Position numbers and translations under genes: made by a program. The notes under the pieces were generated by a model that searched no databases, was not told where the DNA came from, and saw only the letters and a list, made by a program, of their open reading frames with translations. 64,000 nucleotides of DNA from Bugula neritina (lineage: Eukaryota > Bryozoa > Gymnolaemata > Cheilostomatida > Bugulidae), in assembly GCA_964035545.1 (NCBI GenBank), contig OZ037767.1:8236207-8300206 (forward strand). The letters run 5' to 3'. Below, piece after piece: positions 53,201 through 64,000 of the stretch (position 1 is the stretch's first letter; each line of letters begins with the position of its first letter).

Positions 53201-54769
53201 GTCTGCCCGTCAGCTCTGAGGCGGGAGTTGATCTGGGACACCCATAAGCAAGCTCACGCAGGAGCTAGCCGGGTGATCAGGTGTCTTCAACTCCAGTGGT
53301 TTTGGCCCGGTATGACCCGGGATGTCCGACTCCGGGTGCGGAAGTGCGAGGTGTGCCAAGCTAGCAAGCATGGCCGCCCCACTGAGACCGCAGGGAGGCA
53401 TCGCCTCCATGCCGGTCGTCCGTGGCAGGTGGTCGCTGTCGATCTGGTAGGCCCCATGCCCACTACAGCGAGAGGTAATAACTGGATACTGGTATTAACT
53501 GACCATTTCACGCGGTGGGCTGATGCACTGGCTATTCCAGATGTGTCCGCCCCCTCGGTGGCCAGAGCTTTGGATCAGCAGGTGTTCTGCTATTTCGGCT
53601 TGCCGGAGCAGATACACTCTGACCAAGGCGCCCAGTTTCAGTCGCAACTTATGAGCGATCTCTGTAGAGTGTGGGGGGTAAACCAGAGTTGAACGACCCC
53701 GTATCACCCGCAAGGGAACGGGGTCGTAGAGCGGAACAACCGAATGCTAGGGGACTCTCTGAGAAGCCTGCTTATCGGTAGGAGCCAGGAAGAGTGGGAC
53801 TTGGTGTTGCCGCAGATCATGCGAGCGTACCGTGGTACCCCTCACTCCAGTACACTGGAGACCCCTAATTTTCTCATGCTGGGGAGAGAAACAAGGGTTC
53901 CTGAGCACGTAACCTATCATGCTCCGAATCCCGAGAGCAATGTCCACGACTACGTGGACAAGCTCGTAAAACGCATGGGGACGGCTCACGAGGTGCTACG
54001 TGAGCAGCAGCGGCAGGTCAGAAGTGGTGACTCTGACGACCCACCTTTATACAAGGTGGGGGACTGGGTCTGGATGACCAGTCATCGCCGCAAGCGCGGA
54101 CAGGCAGCCAAGTTGCAGCCAAAGTTCGTAGGTCCCTACTGCGTAATTGAGGTAATGCCAAACCATACATACAAAGTGGAACGGTCTGGACAAGTGTCGG
54201 TCCAGAACGAGGCACGGCTCAAACCTCACTGGGCAAGTCCTGATGCGGCAGGTCAAGCACCTCCTCTCTTAGAGCCAGCTAGGCGCCCCCCTATGAGGGG
54301 GCGACCCATGGCATATCGAGAGATTGAGGAGATACTGCCAGACCAGGACGGGGCGGCTGATGCGTCGGCCGACCAGCCCCAACCTCCTCCACCCCAGGAA
54401 GAGGAGGTCGACACACCTGAAGACCTGTCAGAGCCGGCCCCACCACCTGTAGAGCCGGTCGACAGGCCCATCGTCCCGGATGAGATGGCAATTCCTCAAA
54501 ATCATGAGGAAGAGGCAGCTGGGGGAGGACCACCCGTACTGGTGGACCCCCCCGTACTGGCGACACCACCCGTGGTGGAAGAGTCACCAGTCGTAGCAAA
54601 TTCCCCAGTGCAGTTGGAGCGTAGGCAACGCACTAGGGCGCCTCCATCTTATTTAAAAGATTTCTTGTGTGATGCAGTGGAAAAACATCCATCAGCTAAC
54701 ATAAAAGAAATCTGGGGGGACGAGCAATTGAGAGTTGCATTTCCAAGATATAAGGAGACGCAATTGTGA
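50195..54769 (+). pseudogene. pol: pol of element D, single stop
   Basis: The longest Pol here: 1,165 open codons to TGA at 53690-53692, then open in the same frame to 54769. Protease DTG at residues 174-176, RT with YLDD at 604-607, RNase H with LDTDASNHNVGAVLSQ, integrase zinc ligands and the first two acidic residues before the stop, and the third (GVVERNNR) after it. The TGA replaces CGG of A (NQSRTTPYH). A GPY-type module and a Pro/Glu-rich tail end the protein (RYKETQL). Apart from this stop no lesion is obvious. Confidence 0.92.
50219..50225 (+). promoter_or_regulatory. -1 ribosomal frameshift site, element D
   Basis: GUUAAAC in the gag phase (G UUA AAC), six codons before the gag terminator. 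Pol lies in the -1 frame. Confidence 0.65.
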
Positions 54770-56064
54770 GTTGCCTACCCCAGTGGTGTGACACAAAACA
54801 CCACCGGGGGTAAGAAATGAGCGAAGTCAGCTCGCTAGTGAAAGGGGTATTATACAATCACTTTCACTGCGGAAAGCGTTCTTTTCTGATTCAACTGCCA
54901 ACGTGCACGCATGTACTTGGCAGGCTGGCGCACTACGTAGTCTAAGTGGGCAGCAGACTAAAGTCAGGGCTGTCTTATGGTAAGTCTACTAGTATAATTC
55001 TATTATTTAAGTAGAATTCAAGCTGGTAGCCTAAATCAGTCTCGCTTTATCATAACGATAAAGTTGATTTCCCAAGTCAGGTGATTCACTGACGACTTGA
55101 GTGGGGCGGTCAACCACATGATTAATTATTAATCAGTGGTTAGTGATTGCGAGACTCAGTCGAGGTGTCGTACTGACAGGTGCAAACCCCTTCAACAGTT
55201 GTTGGCATTCTGTTGCAGGTGAGACTGGAATGGCGGGGCCAAATTCCTTCTCATGGCATAGCGCAGTCACATCATTCATCTCAACTTTTGGCTAGATGCT
55301 GGCTGCTTGACTGGACTCTTGTAGCGACATGACAGCAGTGCTGATGGCTGTCATAACAGAAGTGCCAGAGACAACTGGCACGTAGCTCCTTCCTCCCCTC
55401 CTCTGGCGATCACGTTCCGGTATAGGCAGAGTAGTTCTTCCCTCTTCTCTCCTGTGGCTACATCCTAATAAGAAGAAGAAGTAATATTAAAGAGTTCTGC
55501 ATGAAGTTAAAAAGTAAAAATAGAAGTTAAGAAGAAGAAGTAATATTAAAGATTCCTGCATGAAGTTAAAAATAGAAGTTAAGAAGAAGAAGTCTTCACT
55601 TTCCTCCTTTTGGGAATTCGACGGCGACAAGGTAGACGTTGGTAGTGAAGAGACCAGTCAACCCCCCTCCATCTCCCCCCCTTTGGGGAGATTTCTTCGT
55701 ACTCTCCAACCCCCCTTTCCTTCTCTCCCCCCTTTGGGAGAGACTCCTTTGCCACGCTTGATTCTTCTGGGGACTTCTCGACCCCCATCGCTTGGCTTCG
55801 ACTAGACGAGTGTGAAGCAGTACATCCCCTTCTCACTAAGTTCATGCTACCCTATATCATTTGGTGAGAGACCCCCCCACCTACCCTGTGACTGACCCGG
55901 ATCGATCGTGTACAACATGGACATCGTTTTGAATACATATTTTGTGTTTCTCTCATTCCTGGTTGTTTTGATCTTTTTGTTTTATTTTACCTTTATTCCT
56001 TTTATTATTTTTTTGAAATTATGTGCATCAATCGTAGAGTGTACTTTTCGATAGGTGTGGCGAG
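54770..56064 (+). other. Region after pol in element D: intron-like segment, ORF3 absent
   Basis: GTAAGTCTACTAG at 54980 and TTGCAG at 55218 correspond to the intron of A (239 nt here). The following GTGAGACTGGAATGG is only briefly similar to A. No zinc-finger or coiled-coil coding sequence follows. The 55,440-55,600 stretch has a short duplication (AGTTAAGAAGAAGAAGTAAT, twice), and 55,660-55,760 is C/T-rich with repeated CCCCCCTTTGGGGAGA-like strings. The tract before the 3' LTR is GGTGTGGCGAG. Confidence 0.6.
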
Positions 56065-56472
56065 TGTGGTAGATTTTAGTGGTGCAAGTATTATTGTATT
56101 AATCGAAAAGGTTCACTTCATATTGTTTATTATCTTGTGAGTTCGACACTGTCGGAGTGTAGCTATGGACAGCAGTGGCACCACTAGTAACCACCAATCA
56201 AGACAGTCACACTAATTGATAGCAGGTGGAGCTAGCTACTCGTAGTTGCAGTGCGCTGAGTAGCTAGCCGGCAGAGCAGCTTGGGACTTCATTTAGAACA
56301 GTTGTGTATTAAAGCTCACTAATTATGTAATCGTTTTCTATTCATGCTAGCAGTAAATAACCTTCTTGTATTTGTGTAAATAATAAAGTATCTTATCGTA
56401 AACAACCTGTCGCAGTGGCTTTGTTTAAGTAGACTCACACATAATAATAGTGAACTGGCAAAATTCACTACA
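56065..56472 (+). repeat. 3' LTR of element D
   Basis: 408 bp, about three differences from the 5' LTR, followed by TTAT. Confidence 0.95.
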
Positions 56473-56476
56473 TTAT

Positions 56477-57059
56477 GACGTATTTATAAAAAGTAGAAAT
56501 GTCTATACACTCTCAAAATGACTAAATTTATTAATATAAAATAATTTGCTTGGCTTGTAAAGCGAATTTGCAACTAGTTTTCTCAAAATCACAAACAAAT
56601 TTTGAAAAGAGCTATAGAGCTTTAGTTATCAACATACAAGAGCACCTAACTAACCTTAAATAAATGTATGAGTTAAAGCCGAAAATTTAAGATTATTAGT
56701 TGAACGGTCACGAACCTCACTAGTTCAAATAAAATGTAAAGTGAGAAAATTGCATAAAAAAGCGCCATTGGTAGAACATCACTAACTTTACAGTCTTTTC
56801 AAACTATTCTAAAAAGAACTATAACAATAATCAAACTCAGAGAAGAAAAATCAAATATAAAAACTGAATGGTACCAATATTTTCTTGTGAAATAACTTAT
56901 CATTTGACATTACACATAATTCTTGTCTAAGCAACTTGGTGCAAATGATATACTGCTATCTCAACTCAGCTAGTGTACAAATTTTTTACAAGCTAAATAG
57001 AGGAAAAATAAACTATTTAAATTCTAATTCTTATAGCAAGATAATAAATTTTATCCACA
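56477..57059. other. Host-like AT-rich DNA
   Basis: No gene, repeat family or RNA could be recognised. Confidence 0.4.
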
Positions 57060-57063
57060 TATG

Positions 57064-57437
57064 TGTTGTAGTTTTTACTCTTGTGGGTTTCAGTGTATAA
57101 TCAAGCTAGTGCATTGCATGTAATCCAATCAATCTCAGAATTGTAGTTTCAGATAATAAGAAATATATTTACACAAATACATTAAGTACACAAATAAAAC
57201 TCTACATCTACTCAGATATTCTACAGCAATTCAAAATAGTGTTTTTAGTTTGCCTGTTTACTAACAACTGTTTTACTACGCGGGAAGTCACAGTCCTAAT
57301 AATAATCGACGATTCCTATTGGAGGGTTTGTTGTCTTGGGTCATCTTCCTAAACACGCAATGACCCTATATTACAGTTAGAAGGGAATTAGTGCTTTCCC
57401 CTTTTCAATTATGATAGTAGTCCATCGAGCCACCACA
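57064..57437 (-). mobile_element. Solo LTR, same group as 47190-47554
   Basis: 374 bp starting TGTTGTAG and ending GAGCCACCACA on the plus strand, with target duplication TATG on both sides (57060-57063, 57438-57441). It shares ACGCGGGAAGTCACAG and the terminal block with the solo LTR next to C. No internal region. Confidence 0.8.
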
Positions 57438-57449
57438 TATGTGTACAAT

Positions 57450-58205
57450 CACAGGATAGTTAAGGGCAACCTTTTAGCTGCAACTGCCTTGCTGAGGTTT
57501 GCATTGTAATCATATAAGAATTCAGTACCAGTAAAATAAAATCTCACCTAATTGTGCTAGAGTCAAAATTCAAAAACTATGTTGTAGATCTTCTTTTTCC
57601 CCAGTGTAAGTTTTTTGGAAATTTCAATTTTCATTTTTTTTGCAAAGTTATAGACAAAAAACTGCCCAATTTTGGCCAATTTTGCCAGAAAAGCTGACTT
57701 TTCAGTACCAGTAAAATATCTCAGCAGCAAAACATGATATCTGAATAAAAATTGCATTGCTGGAATCCTAAGATATTTCTCCAGTGCAACTTTTTTTCTT
57801 TTTCCAATAACTCTGCTAGATTGCTCACAAATTGGTGATTTATACACTGAAAATGTCATATTTTTTCATAAGAAACTAGCAGCGCGCAGTGCTTCACGCT
57901 TCGATGAGCACGTAGGGATGAGAAGATATTGGCGCGTACATAATAATTACAGGCTTGCTAGCTGGCAGGCTATAATGAATAGCTTGCTTGATGCTGTGTT
58001 TATGTAGCACCAATAATGGAATGTTGATAGATGACGCAGCCCTAATGAAGGTTGCTGCTTATTGGTTGTAGTTTAATCTTAGGCTAAACAATTGCAAGTA
58101 GGCAACACGCATGCCACCCGCAGAGCAATATTATTCAAGAACCTGAACTACATTTTGAGAAAAAATTATGATATTCTTGCTGAGGATGCCCTTAACTATC
58201 CTGTG
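57450..58205. mobile_element. 756-bp inverted-repeat DNA transposon, copy 2
   Basis: Same 19-bp terminal repeats and exactly the same length as the copy inside element B, with a 2-bp duplication AT. Roughly 95% identical by eye, with point differences only. It sits 8 bp beyond the target duplication of the solo LTR. Confidence 0.9.
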
Positions 58206-58516
58206 ATGACACAACTCAATAAATGCATGGCATCCACATATGTGGACACTAATTTTTTTTGACATGCACTGAGTGAAAATTGAAAAACCTGTAAATTTAT
58301 GTTTCGAGACATAAAATCAATTATATTTAGTAAAAAATTTAAAACTTAGCTGTTAGAAAAAGATAATTCATGCATGAAAGAGTTAATGATTGTTTGTAAC
58401 AGTATGAACTTGGTCTTAAATAATTTTTTTTTAAATAATTCAAATAGACCAATGATAGTAATTCTAAATTTTTGAATAACTTTATAATAATTAAATTAAA
58501 TAACTTTGGATTTTAT
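58206..58516. other. AT-rich DNA with a TCCACATATGTGGA palindrome
   Basis: The palindrome near 58,230 and GCATGAAAGAGTTAATG near 58,375 recur inverted near 48,785 and 48,427. No gene is visible. Confidence 0.4.
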
Positions 58517-58520
58517 ATAT

Positions 58521-58799
58521 TGTTATGTGCGACGCACAATAGTTATGTGGGCTTTCTAGTGAGTCCAATTAGCATTTAGTCACCGATAACTCAATAGTAG
58601 TTTCGATTAGAATCTTTATTGTAATCATACAATACAATGCAAAAATATCTCTGTGTATCACTGAACTTGCTACTTTACATCACTTTAGTTACGCTCCAAC
58701 TAACTACTAACTGTTCTGCATGACTTAATACAATCGTTATCTATAACTCTCTGTGATTGGCAGGGGGTGCGCGTGACGTGTAAACCACGCCCCATTATA
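58521..58799 (-). repeat. 3' LTR of element E
   Basis: 279 bp. On the minus strand it begins TATAATGGGGCGTGG (first base pair changed from TG to TA) and ends CGCACATAACA. It resembles the 3' LTR of B. Confidence 0.85.
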
Positions 58800-59187
58800 C
58801 CGCCCCCCCAAGCAGGAAGCATACCTTCCTGATATTTACCCAAACCAAAAAAATAAAACAAAAAAAAACAAAAATATAAAACAACATCTGTGATAATATA
58901 AAATCTGAGCATCAAAAGTATCACGTATAAGATTGGCATATTTCCAGAAAAAAAAACTTACATATTTGTGAGTAAAACTACGTGGGAAATGACACTAATT
59001 AGACTCACGGTCTATCCACATATCGATATAAAGAAAAAAATATAAAATAGTATCCACGTACGGAGATCATATGGCATCGAGATCAGAGACGGCCGGGAGA
59101 GGGATGAGAGTGGAGAGAGAGTGTGTCACCACCTGCAAGTGTGAGGGGTCGGGAGAAGTGGGGAAGAAGAATAATGTTACTAAGAGT

Positions 59188-60255
59188 TCAGTCTTGATCA
59201 CCTCGCTTGAGTAAAGCCACAGAGGCTTTGAGAGTTTTGAGTTCCGAGGCGGCGGCAGCTACCCTAGGAGTTAGTCGTTGAACCTCGGCCTCCAGGTCAT
59301 ATATGCATAGCTCAACTTCTTTTAAGTTACGAGCGGTGGGAGCATGCCGTTTTGGAGAGGACGAATGCCAGCGGCGTTTAGTAGAAGGTAGTGCAGGAAC
59401 GAGAGAGGGGGAGCGTCGTTTTCTAGGTACTTCGACTCTCTGAAGAAGGACTCTTGGTAGGGTAGTGGGTCAAGGTACAGTTTGTGCTGGAGGAGAGTGG
59501 GGTGGCTTTGCAGATTTCCTGTATCTGGGGGGTTTCGGGCACGGTCCATGGGTGATGAGGCGAGGGGATGGGAACCCCTGTTTCAATCGCTCAAAACGGG
59601 GGAGATCTTTGATGAAGGGTTTTATTAAATTGAGGAAGGTGGGAAAGTTATACTGATCCACGTCATACAGGTGTCCCACGTGGCATTCCATGGTGCGTTG
59701 GTGTCTGAGGATGCAGTCCCTGTGGTAACTGAATTCACCACAAGGACAGAGGGTGGTTAGGAAATGTTGTGGTACATGGACGCGCAAACGGTGATGTGTA
59801 GAGAAGTGCTGTTGACACAGCCTGCAGGTGGTGCAATCGTCATGGCCGCGGTGTATCTGGATCTGTTCTTTGGTTTCTTGTGCAACCCAACTATGTCGTT
59901 GGAGTAGTACATCTGGCAGGAAGGTGGGAGGTGTTTCGTCGTTCCAAGCTAGCTCTAGTGGTGGCATGTCTTCGTAGTTGGGAGAGCGAGTGGCGTCTAA
60001 AAGAGCAGAATTATTGTTAGATCGAAATTGATCTTTACAGCATAATTCTGATGACAATCGACTGTTACTAGTCTGAGAGTCATACATCTTTTTATACGGC
60101 ACTCGAGAGACTGTGTCAGAACGTGTAAACTGACTGAGAGACATAGTATCAAGCTCCAAATCTAGTAGATCGTCCGCCATTACTATGTCCTCGTCGTCAT
60201 TCACGTGTGACTCTGTCTCCAGTAACTGTGTAAGAGTTGACTGAGGTGAGATCTA
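59188..60255 (-). pseudogene. ORF3 of element E (zinc-finger/coiled-coil), two lesions
   Basis: A loss of about 20 bases relative to B near 60,225 puts the first ATG out of frame. From the ATG at 60204 the frame carries both fingers (CTTCRLCQQHFSTHHRLRVH and TLCPCGEFSYHRDCILRHQR) to a TGA at 59470-59472. The same frame then continues through NLKEVELCIYDLEAEVQRL and a Leu/Ala coiled coil ending LLKRGDQD at the stop 59188. This fixes the true C-terminus of ORF3 in this family. Confidence 0.72.
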
Positions 60256-60592
60256 TTTCCATTAGTGGAGGTGTTAGATCTAGGAGGAACCCGGTATTTG
60301 TACTCATACTTGACGTTCAAGCTTGGATGTGGGTGGATTAAAACCACGTCTACCCTTGACTGCGTCAGCGTAGGAAAAGGCTGGACAGCGTGTTTGTCGT
60401 GCGAGACCGGAACTGTGTGCCCGGGGAGTGGTAATTCCACTTGCTATTCCGTTTTCGCAAAACTTGGTTTTTTCCGTGGTGTTCATAACTCCCACGCTTT
60501 GCTGCCAGTCTTTCCGTACGGCGCCCAGCTAGACTCTCATGCCTGCCGCTTGTAACGTGGTCGCATACGAAGTCTTGGAGATAAGCTGGGGG

Positions 60593-63500
60593 TCATCTAG
60601 TACGTTGTCCCCTTTCAAGAGGGGAAGATGTACTAGTGGTAAACGCCGGGGACGGTAAAGGGTTTGTTGTAGGGTATGGAGTTGTGGCCGGGGAAGGTGG
60701 GGTAGCTGGTGAGGGAGGTGGTGTACTCACCAGTGGGTTGTTACACTCTACTGGTGGTGTTTCCTGCCTCCCGTCGGCTGTCATCCCCTCTTCCCGTTTT
60801 GCACTTCCGGAAGTATATTTAGTTCCCGAAGTGGTGGTGGTAGCCTTGGGGCCGGACGGCTTGGCGCTGGGGGCAGAGGGCGCGTCCCCGTTGGAAGGGG
60901 TGGCCTCTCTTGCCTTGCCAAGTCTTCTGTCCGCGGCATGACCCACTCATCATTGGGTTTATGCCGCCGCCGCCCGCGCATTGTTGTCTGCCTCCTGGGC
61001 TCTAACAATGGAGGGCACCCCCCGCCGCACCTGGGCTAGCCCAATAGGGTTTCAAGCGGGCTTCATTCTGGACAGATATCTGTCCAGACCGCTCCAGCTT
61101 GTAAGTATGATTGGGCATCGCCTCAACTACTACGTAGGGTCTCACAAACTTAGGCTGTAGTTTAGCCGCCTGTCCCCGGCGCCTACGGTAGTTGATCATC
61201 CATACCCAGTCCTCAGTCTGGTAGAGGGATGGCTCATCAGCGTCTTCCTGTCGCACCTGCCACTGCTTCTCCCGCAGTATTTCGTGTGCGACTCTCAGAC
61301 GCTCTATCAATTCCCCAGCGTACTCGTGGACAGAGTAGTCTGGCTCCGGAGTATGATAGGTGAGGTGGTCGGGCACGCGCGTCTCACGACCGAGTGTCAA
61401 GAGGTTGGGGGTCTCGCCAGTGCTAGTATGTGGCGTGCTGCGGTAGGCCCGCAAGACCTGTGGTAATACAAGATCCCATCTCTCCTGGCCTCGGCCGAGT
61501 AGTAGACTGCGGAGTGCATCGCCCAGCATCCGGTTGTTGCGTTCGACCACTCCGTTGCCCTGAGGGTGGTATGGAGTGGTCCTACTTTGGTTTACTCCCC
61601 AGAGGCGACAGAGGTCGCTCATCAGTTGGGACTGGAATTGCGACCCCTGATCCGAGTGTAGTTGTTCGGGCAGCCCAAAGTAGCAGAACACACGCTGGTC
61701 TAGTACGCTGGCCACTGTCGGGGCAGACGCATCCGGGATGGCCAGAGCGTCGGCCCACCTAGTGAAGTGGTCGGTCAGCACTAGGATCAAACTGTTTCCT
61801 CTGGGGGTAATGGGCATGGGTCCGACCAAGTCAACAGCTACCACCTGCCGTGGCCTACCAGCATATAGCCTACGTCATCCCGCTTCTCCAGGGGGATGGC
61901 CATGCTTGCTGGCCTGGCAGATTTCGCATTGCTTGATTCTTAGTCGGACGTCACGTTCCATGTTGGGCCAATACCACCGGAGCCTTAGCTTGGTAAGCAC
62001 TCTCCGGACTCCGGCGTGAGCCTGCCGGTGAGTGTCCCATACTAGCTCCCGGCGTATGGCGGCTGGGCAGATCACCCTTTCTTGTCCAGGGTGTCCCTGG
62101 TCGGCGGCCAAGGTGATGGTCAGCAGGCCATCTGGCCCAATCCGCAGAGAGTCTCAGCGTTGGCAGTATAGCCGTAATTCGGCGCACCCCTGCCGCAGCT
62201 GTTCTTCGCTGGGTCGTTGCCCCTCCCGTTTAGCTCGATATATGTCGGCTACCACCCCAGGGAGGCCCTCCTGGAGTTTCTGCAGCTCCCTGACATTACG
62301 AGCTAAGACAGGGTTGGCTCGGAGGTTGTTGACAGCCTCCGGTGGGTTGGGAACCCTTGGTTTGAGCTGACCTTGGTCCCAGTCGTAGCTTACTTCAGGG
62401 TGGTCCAGTGTCGCCAACTCGGATCTTGGGGAACCCCCGTCCCTTCTCTCGATGTTGCAACACTGTTTACACCCCTCGTCCGGCCGCCGACTCAGTCCGT
62501 CCGCATTGCCGTGTTTCCTACCGGGTTGATGTCCGATCCGGTATGAAAACTCGGCCAGGACTTCGAGCCATTGAGCGACTTGGCTGGACGGTTCAGCTCT
62601 CTTACACAGCCAAATCAAGGAGGCGTGGTCCCTCTGCAAGCGGAACGGCCTACCGTAAAGATAAGGCCGGAAGTGTTTCACTGACTTGATTACTGCCAAT
62701 AACTCCTTGCGGGTAGTGCAGTAATTTTGCGCGGGGGGGGTGAGAGCGATTTACTATAGTAAGCTATGACTACTTCACGGCCCTCTTGCACTTGCGACAG
62801 CACAGTGCCAACGTTCTGGTCACTGGCGTCCGTGTCAAGAACGTATTCCAGAGCGGGGTCTGGGTAGGCCAGAATCGGAGCCTTTAGTAAGCGGCTCTTG
62901 AGACTGTCGAACGCCCTTTGTTCGACGGATGTCCACTGCCAGGTCACCCCCTTTGCGGTGAGCCGATTTAACGGCTGATCGACCCCCGCAAAGTCTGGTA
63001 TGTATTGTCTATAATACCCCACCAGCCCCAGGAAGGCCCGGAGTTCGGTCAAATCCTGGGGGATGACCCAGTCGGCTACAGCTCGCACCTTGTCGGGGTC
63101 CGTCGCCACGCCATTATGGCCGACCACGTGCCCCAGGTACTTCACCTCCGGCTGCAAGAGAGCGCATTTGGAAGGTTTGAGCTTGAGACCGGCACCTCGG
63201 AGTCGCTCGAAGACCTCCCGCAGACGACTGACATGGGTCGTGAAGTCTGGGGAGATCACGATGACATCATCGAGGTAGACGAGCAGCGTCTTCCAGTGGA
63301 GGCCGCTGAGAACCTGTTCCATGAGCCGCTGGAAGGTGGCAGGAGCGGAAGTTAATCCGAAGGGCAGTACCTTCCACTTCCACAGCTCATCTTTGGTGAT
63401 GAACGCCGCTTTCTTCTGGGCGTCGCGACTGAGGGGGACTTGCCAGTAGCCGCTCAGCAAGTCTAATGTACCGAAGTACTTGCTGCCGACTAAGGCGTCC

Positions 63501-64000
63501 AAAGATTCGTCGATCCGAGGTAGAGGGTAGGCGTCCTGTATGGTTACGCTATAAGTTTGCGGTAATCCACACAGAACCGCCAACTGCCGTCTTTCTTTCG
63601 GACCAGAACGACCGGCGAGCTCCACGCACTATGTGCAGGCTCTATGAGGCCGCGGTCTAGAAGATCCCGGACCTGTCGGCTGACCTCCTTCTCCGGCCCC
63701 AGCCTCCTAGTGGGTTGGTGGATAGGGAGAGTCCCAGCAGCTAGCGGTATCTCGTGACGGACGGCTTTAGTCAGGCCCACGTCCTGGTCTCCGCTGCTGA
63801 ACACGTCCCCATACTGGCGTAGCAACTGAGCCATAGCTTGGCGCTCCTTGTTGCCCACGCAGCCTTTGCAGGCTGACTGGTATAGTTCTTGGACGTGTTC
63901 CGGGACGATCCTCCGCCGTACAGATGGGCGCTCTTGGGGACCCTCCGTCGCCTGGCTCAGCGACGGCCCTACGTCTCCCTCTTGGACCGTGTGGAAGCGG
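60593..64000 (-). pseudogene. pol: pol of element E, partial and broken
   Basis: From the window edge: GNKERQAMAQLLRQYGDVFS, then RT with a one-base deletion near 63,550 (DYRKL then a new frame), intact YLDD near 63,280 and GLVGYYRQYIPDFAGVDQPL. A shift in RNase H lies near 62,720, integrase zinc region 61,900-62,110, catalytic region 61,300-61,840, GPY-type module and Pro-rich tail with further shifts, and a TGA at 60593 within RTR|PPAY. Confidence 0.85.

Larger units (their letters stand above)
48903..56472 (+). mobile_element. Ty3/gypsy LTR retrotransposon D
   Basis: A 7,570-bp element with two 408-bp LTRs differing at about three sites, the youngest here, and a duplication TTAT (48899-48902, 56473-56476). 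Same family as A. Gag has an 8-bp duplication and Pol one stop. The segment after pol differs from A: the intron-like stretch is kept but ORF3 is replaced. Confidence 0.95.
58521..64000 (-). mobile_element. Ty3/gypsy LTR retrotransposon E, 5' part outside the window
   Basis: 3' LTR at 58521-58799, preceded by ATAT at 58517-58520, then a G-rich polypurine tract, ORF3 and pol on the minus strand up to the window edge, which falls between protease and RT. Family of B. The gag, protease and 5' LTR are not in the window. Several stops and shifts are present. Confidence 0.92.

Noticed and set aside
55560-55805. 82-codon ORF in the 3' part of element D
   Set aside because: Low-complexity Pro/Ser/Lys translation of C/T-rich repeats, with no similarity to ORF3 and no homologue in A.

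Overview
The window is animal nuclear DNA, probably from an invertebrate. The evidence is AT-rich host sequence, two intron-containing genes with GT-AG splice sites and metazoan membrane-protein architectures (an MS4A/CD20-like four-span protein and a mucin/EGF receptor-like protein), a tRNA-derived SINE family, and Ty3/gypsy LTR retrotransposons primed by tRNA-Leu. The sequence alone does not fix the phylum.

Positions 1-22,700 are mostly host DNA. On the minus strand lies a four-exon MS4A-like gene (910-4261, 216 residues). Upstream of it is a 13-exon gene (6986 to at least 39156) encoding the C-terminal 1,533 residues of a type I membrane mucin: cysteine-rich exons, a single 3.2-kb exon of about 53 copies of a 48-bp Thr/Ser repeat, two EGF-like exons, one transmembrane helix and an Arg-rich tail. 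All splice phases agree. Its N-terminus is not in the window. SINE copies and minisatellites lie in the introns.

Positions 22,700-64,000 are packed with Ty3/gypsy elements in alternating orientation. A (minus, 22708-30333) and B (plus, 30338-38579) sit inside one 16.7-kb intron of the mucin gene. C (minus, 39520-47185), a related solo LTR (47190-47554), D (plus, 48903-56472), another solo LTR (57064-57437), two copies of a 756-bp inverted-repeat DNA transposon (one inside B, one at 57450-58205) and E (minus, 58521 to beyond the window) follow. A and D are one family, B and E another, and C a third. Each examined Gag or Pol gene carries stops or frameshifts; the ORF3 of A is the only long retroelement gene without a visible lesion.

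The main novelty candidate is a third ORF (ORF3) between pol and the 3' LTR, where other elements carry env. It is present in A, B, C and E and replaced in D. It encodes a protein with two fixed-spacing zinc fingers (CX2CX12HX3H, then CXCX12HX5C) and a C-terminal coiled coil. In A and C a tiny upstream exon that starts ATG-TCT joins the ORF3 body in frame across a 259-268-nt GT-AG intron, so ORF3 appears to be made from a spliced subgenomic RNA. Gag and Pol overlap at a conserved -1 frameshift site (UUUAAAC in C, GUUAAAC in A and D). Target duplications are 4 bp, mostly NTAT. Twice, two elements lie back to back sharing one 4-bp target copy (A-ATAT-B and C-GTAT-solo LTR).
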